The notes under the pieces are model-generated. The model ran no database searches and was not told where the DNA came from. It worked only from the letters and a program-made list of their open reading frames with translations. Below are positions 4,647-5,828 of a stretch of 5,828 bases of DNA, one piece after another. Made by a program: the position numbers and the translations under genes. The first letter of the stretch is position 1; every line of letters begins with the position of its first letter. Origin of the DNA: Minisyncoccota bacterium (lineage in GTDB: Bacteria; Patescibacteriota; Minisyncoccia; Phycocordibacterales; JAQTLZ01); the NCBI GenBank assembly GCA_028710915.1, contig JAQTTF010000043.1:1-5828 (forward strand), in the 5' to 3' direction.

Positions 4647-4893
4647 GCTGTTTTTTTATCACAGAATACTGATTGCCTATATTTTCAAACGCTTTTGTCG
4701 TCACTGTTTTCAGCTGTTCAAATGGAGGATTGGAGAGAGAAGCCGTCTCTGTATTGGGCGATTTGTTCTCGCTTCCGCGAGGCAGAATCCACCACGCCAA
4801 AATAAAGATAATCGTGAGAAGCGTTGTGCTTACCCAAAGAATGATTCTCCTTTGTCGTTCAGGCTTATTTCGTATTTTTTCGAGCCAGTCCAT
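4636..4893 (-). CDS. Small single-helix membrane protein, 85 aa
   Basis: The family is not recognised. The N-terminus is short and strongly basic (KIRNKPERQRR, residues 6-16). One hydrophobic helix follows (about 17-37, IILWVSTTLLTIIFILAWWIL), then a polar, Ser/Asn/Thr-rich tail of about 45 residues. By the positive-inside rule the N-terminus is cytoplasmic and the tail is outside. The helix could also be an uncleaved signal anchor; no lipobox is seen. It starts 15 bp after the stop of the metallo-beta-lactamase gene and has no promoter or SD site of its own, so the two are probably co-transcribed. It ends 28 bp before gyrA, and its last codons carry the gyrA -35 region. The frame has no shadowing gene on the other strand, and the charge and helix layout is protein-like. 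No function can be given. Confidence 0.78.
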   Translation of the reverse strand: MDWLEKIRNKPERQRRIILWVSTTLLTIIFILAWWILPRGSENKSPNTETASLSNPPFEQLKTVTTKAFENIGNQYSVIKKQLGF

Positions 4894-4894
4894 T

Positions 4895-4914
4895 TTGTAA
4901 TTGAAAAATTACAA
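4895..4914. repeat. AT-rich inverted repeat at the MBL/membrane-protein junction
   Basis: TTGTAAT (4895-4901) and ATTACAA (4908-4914) are exact complements around a 6-nt loop. The repeat covers the stop codon of the upstream gene and ends 1 nt before the ATG of the downstream one. In RNA it is a weak hairpin without G+C pairs. It might affect coupling of the two genes or may simply be AT-rich spacer. Confidence 0.45.
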
Positions 4915-5556
4915 ACTCTCTTTAAGAACCACAATTTCTCCCTCTTTGCCTTCCAAATCTTTTTTCTTAAGTGTTAGTTTTTCTTCAGTCTTTGCCCTCT
5001 CTTCGCCTTCTTCTTTGAGAAATGCTTTGAGAGCATTCACCTTCCCCACCAATCCGTAATGCATTGGAATAATAAGCTTCGGCTCGAGATTAACCGCAAG
5101 TTTGTGCGCGCCGGCAGGATCTAAGACTCCCTCTCCGCCAATCGGCAAGAATAAAATATCGATATCTTCCATTGCTTCAGTAATTTCTTTGGGAATATCC
5201 ACTGTATCCAAGGCACCCAGAAAAACCATATTCATAGAGTCGAACGAAATCAGATAGACAGTGTTGATAATTTCTTTCCCGGGAGATATCGAGTAATGCG
5301 ATGGTGAAGCAAAGCCTTTGATAAAAACTCCTTTCGTCTCGTATTCTCCAGGACCCGAAATCACGAGCGGTTTTTTGTCGCCAAATTCCATCTGCTCAAC
5401 TCCGTTCATATCAGGATGATTTGTAGTCACAAGCACACAATCAGCGCCGAAGCGGGCGCCTTTATGTTTTGAATCTTTTGAGATTGGATTGATTGCAAGC
5501 GTAATATCGCCTTGCTGAATTTTGAAAAACTCGAGACCTTGGTATGTGATGATCAT
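4909..5556 (-). CDS. Metallo-beta-lactamase-fold protein (UlaG-like), altered active site
   Basis: The protein is 215 residues from ATG 5556; an in-frame TTG at 5577 lies upstream of the predicted start of transcription and is not used here. It matches the short UlaG-like branch of the metallo-beta-lactamase superfamily. Landmarks are MIITYQGLEFFKI (1-13), the strand LAINPI (20-25), ISGPGEYETKGVFIKG (66-81), the strand NMVFLGALD (109-117), LFLPIGGEGVLDP (135-147) and LIIPMHYG (161-168). The usual HxHxDH metal loop is replaced by NHPDMN (46-51), so only His47 and Asp49 remain. The later ligand position where GDxG is usual reads GALD. His151 and His166 are kept. The metal site is thus changed, and hydrolase activity is doubtful. 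As I remember, relatives in Parcubacteria share NHPD(F/M)NG, so this would be a family trait and not decay. The last 40 residues are lysine/glutamate-rich and probably helical. It probably forms a unit with the membrane protein behind it. Confidence 0.85.
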   Translation of the reverse strand: MIITYQGLEFFKIQQGDITLAINPISKDSKHKGARFGADCVLVTTNHPDMNGVEQMEFGDKKPLVISGPGEYETKGVFIKGFASPSHYSISPGKEIINTVYLISFDSMNMVFLGALDTVDIPKEITEAMEDIDILFLPIGGEGVLDPAGAHKLAVNLEPKLIIPMHYGLVGKVNALKAFLKEEGEERAKTEEKLTLKKKDLEGKEGEIVVLKESL

Positions 5557-5565
5557 AGTGCAGTG

Positions 5566-5574
5566 ATTGTAGCA
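5566..5574 (-). promoter_or_regulatory. Extended -10 promoter of the MBL gene
   Basis: TGC-TACAAT (5574 to 5566) is an extended -10 box. The predicted start is near 5559, three bases before the ATG at 5556, and there is no SD site. The -35 position at 17 bp is only a T-run. This box supports ATG 5556 as the start, because the upstream TTG would not be in the transcript. Confidence 0.65.
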
Positions 5575-5583
5575 CAACCTTCT

Positions 5584-5612
5584 TTGAGAAAAAAGAAATC
5601 CGGGCGTATACT
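5584..5612 (+). promoter_or_regulatory. Plus-strand promoter, divergent to the MBL gene
   Basis: TTGAGA (5584-5589) and TATACT (5607-5612) are separated by exactly 17 bp. Each matches the consensus in five of six bases. Transcription would start near 5619-5620. No SD-led reading frame follows before 5779, which points to a non-coding product or a long leader. Confidence 0.65.
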
Positions 5613-5618
5613 AAAAAC

Positions 5619-5758
5619 TGGGGGCACTGCTGGCATCTATGTTGTCAGGCGAAGGCCAGTGTTCTTTTCACGTGAAGTCTGAAATAACTCCCTCCTGCAT
5701 CACACAAGACGAACGGGCATGCTTTCTTGTGAAAACCGGGTAGCCTTCACCCGATTTT
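5619..5758 (+). ncRNA. Candidate structured small RNA, about 140 nt
   Basis: The stretch is bounded by a good promoter (5584-5612) and a terminator-like hairpin (5732-5758). Inside it I find CTGGC (5630-5634) pairing with GCCAG (5655-5659), the palindrome TTCACGTGAA (5667-5676), and CACAAGA (5703-5709) pairing with TCTTGTG (5725-5731). I see no coding frame of note. It does not match what I know of tmRNA, RNase P RNA, SRP RNA or a typical 6S RNA. It could also be the leader of a gene beyond the window. The existence of an RNA here is inferred. Confidence 0.4.
5732..5758 (+). terminator. Weak terminator-like hairpin
   Basis: AAAA (5732-5735) pairs with TTTT (5755-5758), and CGGGT (5737-5741) pairs with ACCCG (5749-5753), with one mismatch between and a 7-nt loop. 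The U-run is only four bases long and is part of the stem, so strength is uncertain. Confidence 0.45.
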
Positions 5759-5806
5759 AGTACCCCCTCACAGGGTACTTGACAAAGAAAATGGGTATGC
5801 TACTGT
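5759..5806 (+). promoter_or_regulatory. Inverted repeat and TTGACA promoter of a gene beyond the window
   Basis: AGTACCC (5759-5765) pairs with GGGTACT (5773-5779), a 7-bp stem that abuts the -35 box and could be an operator or terminator. TTGACA (5779-5784) is perfect, and TACTGT (5801-5806) follows after 16 bp. The same TTGACA-N16 layout drives the 182-aa gene, so a third unit of that kind may start to the right. Bases 5807-5828 hold no start codon I can defend. Confidence 0.55.
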
Positions 5807-5828
5807 TACACTAGGTAGTTACGAAGCG

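Noticed and set aside
5557..5577. TTG start giving a 222-aa MBL protein
   Set aside because: The extra codons overlap the TGCTACAAT -10 box, and homology-like sequence begins at MIITYQG, so ATG 5556 is preferred.

Overview
The window looks like a chromosomal segment of a small-genome bacterium, most likely of the Candidate Phyla Radiation (Patescibacteria, probably a Parcubacteria-type lineage). This is an inference. It rests on an AT-leaning gyrA, a tRNA gene without an encoded CCA that is split by a group I intron, a metallo-beta-lactamase-fold protein of a type I associate with these lineages, and core genes that appear to be read from leaderless mRNAs. No rRNA or ribosomal protein gene is present to confirm it.

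Layout from left to right. A small SD-led orphan gene lies on the plus strand (118-438) and ends in a strong terminator. It is followed by a non-coding stretch full of hairpins (480-714) that also holds a 15-bp copy of a tRNA 3' end. Next, on the minus strand, is tRNA-Asn(GUU) (1338 to 729). It is interrupted inside the anticodon by a 538-nt group I intron that carries an HNH endonuclease gene. A second SD-led plus-strand orphan gene (1554-2102) has its own TTGACA-type promoter and terminator. It converges on a complete gyrA (4607 to 2145). Upstream of gyrA on the same strand are a one-helix membrane protein (4893 to 4636) and a metallo-beta-lactamase-fold protein (5556 to 4909), spaced like a two-gene unit. 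The right end (5579-5828) is non-coding. It holds a plus-strand promoter, a hairpin-rich stretch that may be a small RNA of about 140 nt, and a second promoter for something beyond the window.

The most interesting object is the intron. The ribozyme elements P1 to P9 can be traced by eye and the exon junction rebuilds a normal Asn anticodon loop. The HNH reading frame sits in the P1 loop, and its last codons also appear to supply the P1 guide strand, the P2 hairpin and one strand of P3. The frame also has a consensus extended -10 box placed so that transcription would begin on its ATG.

Two gene-start styles coexist. gyrA, the metallo-beta-lactamase gene and the intron HNH gene each have a TGNTAYAAT box 6-10 nt before ATG, which implies leaderless messages. 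The two plus-strand orphan genes instead have strong Shine-Dalgarno sites, 5' leader hairpins and strong terminators. Hand counts of 60-base samples gave about 53% G+C in the second orphan gene and 38% in gyrA. This suggests the orphans have a different origin or a different mode of expression.
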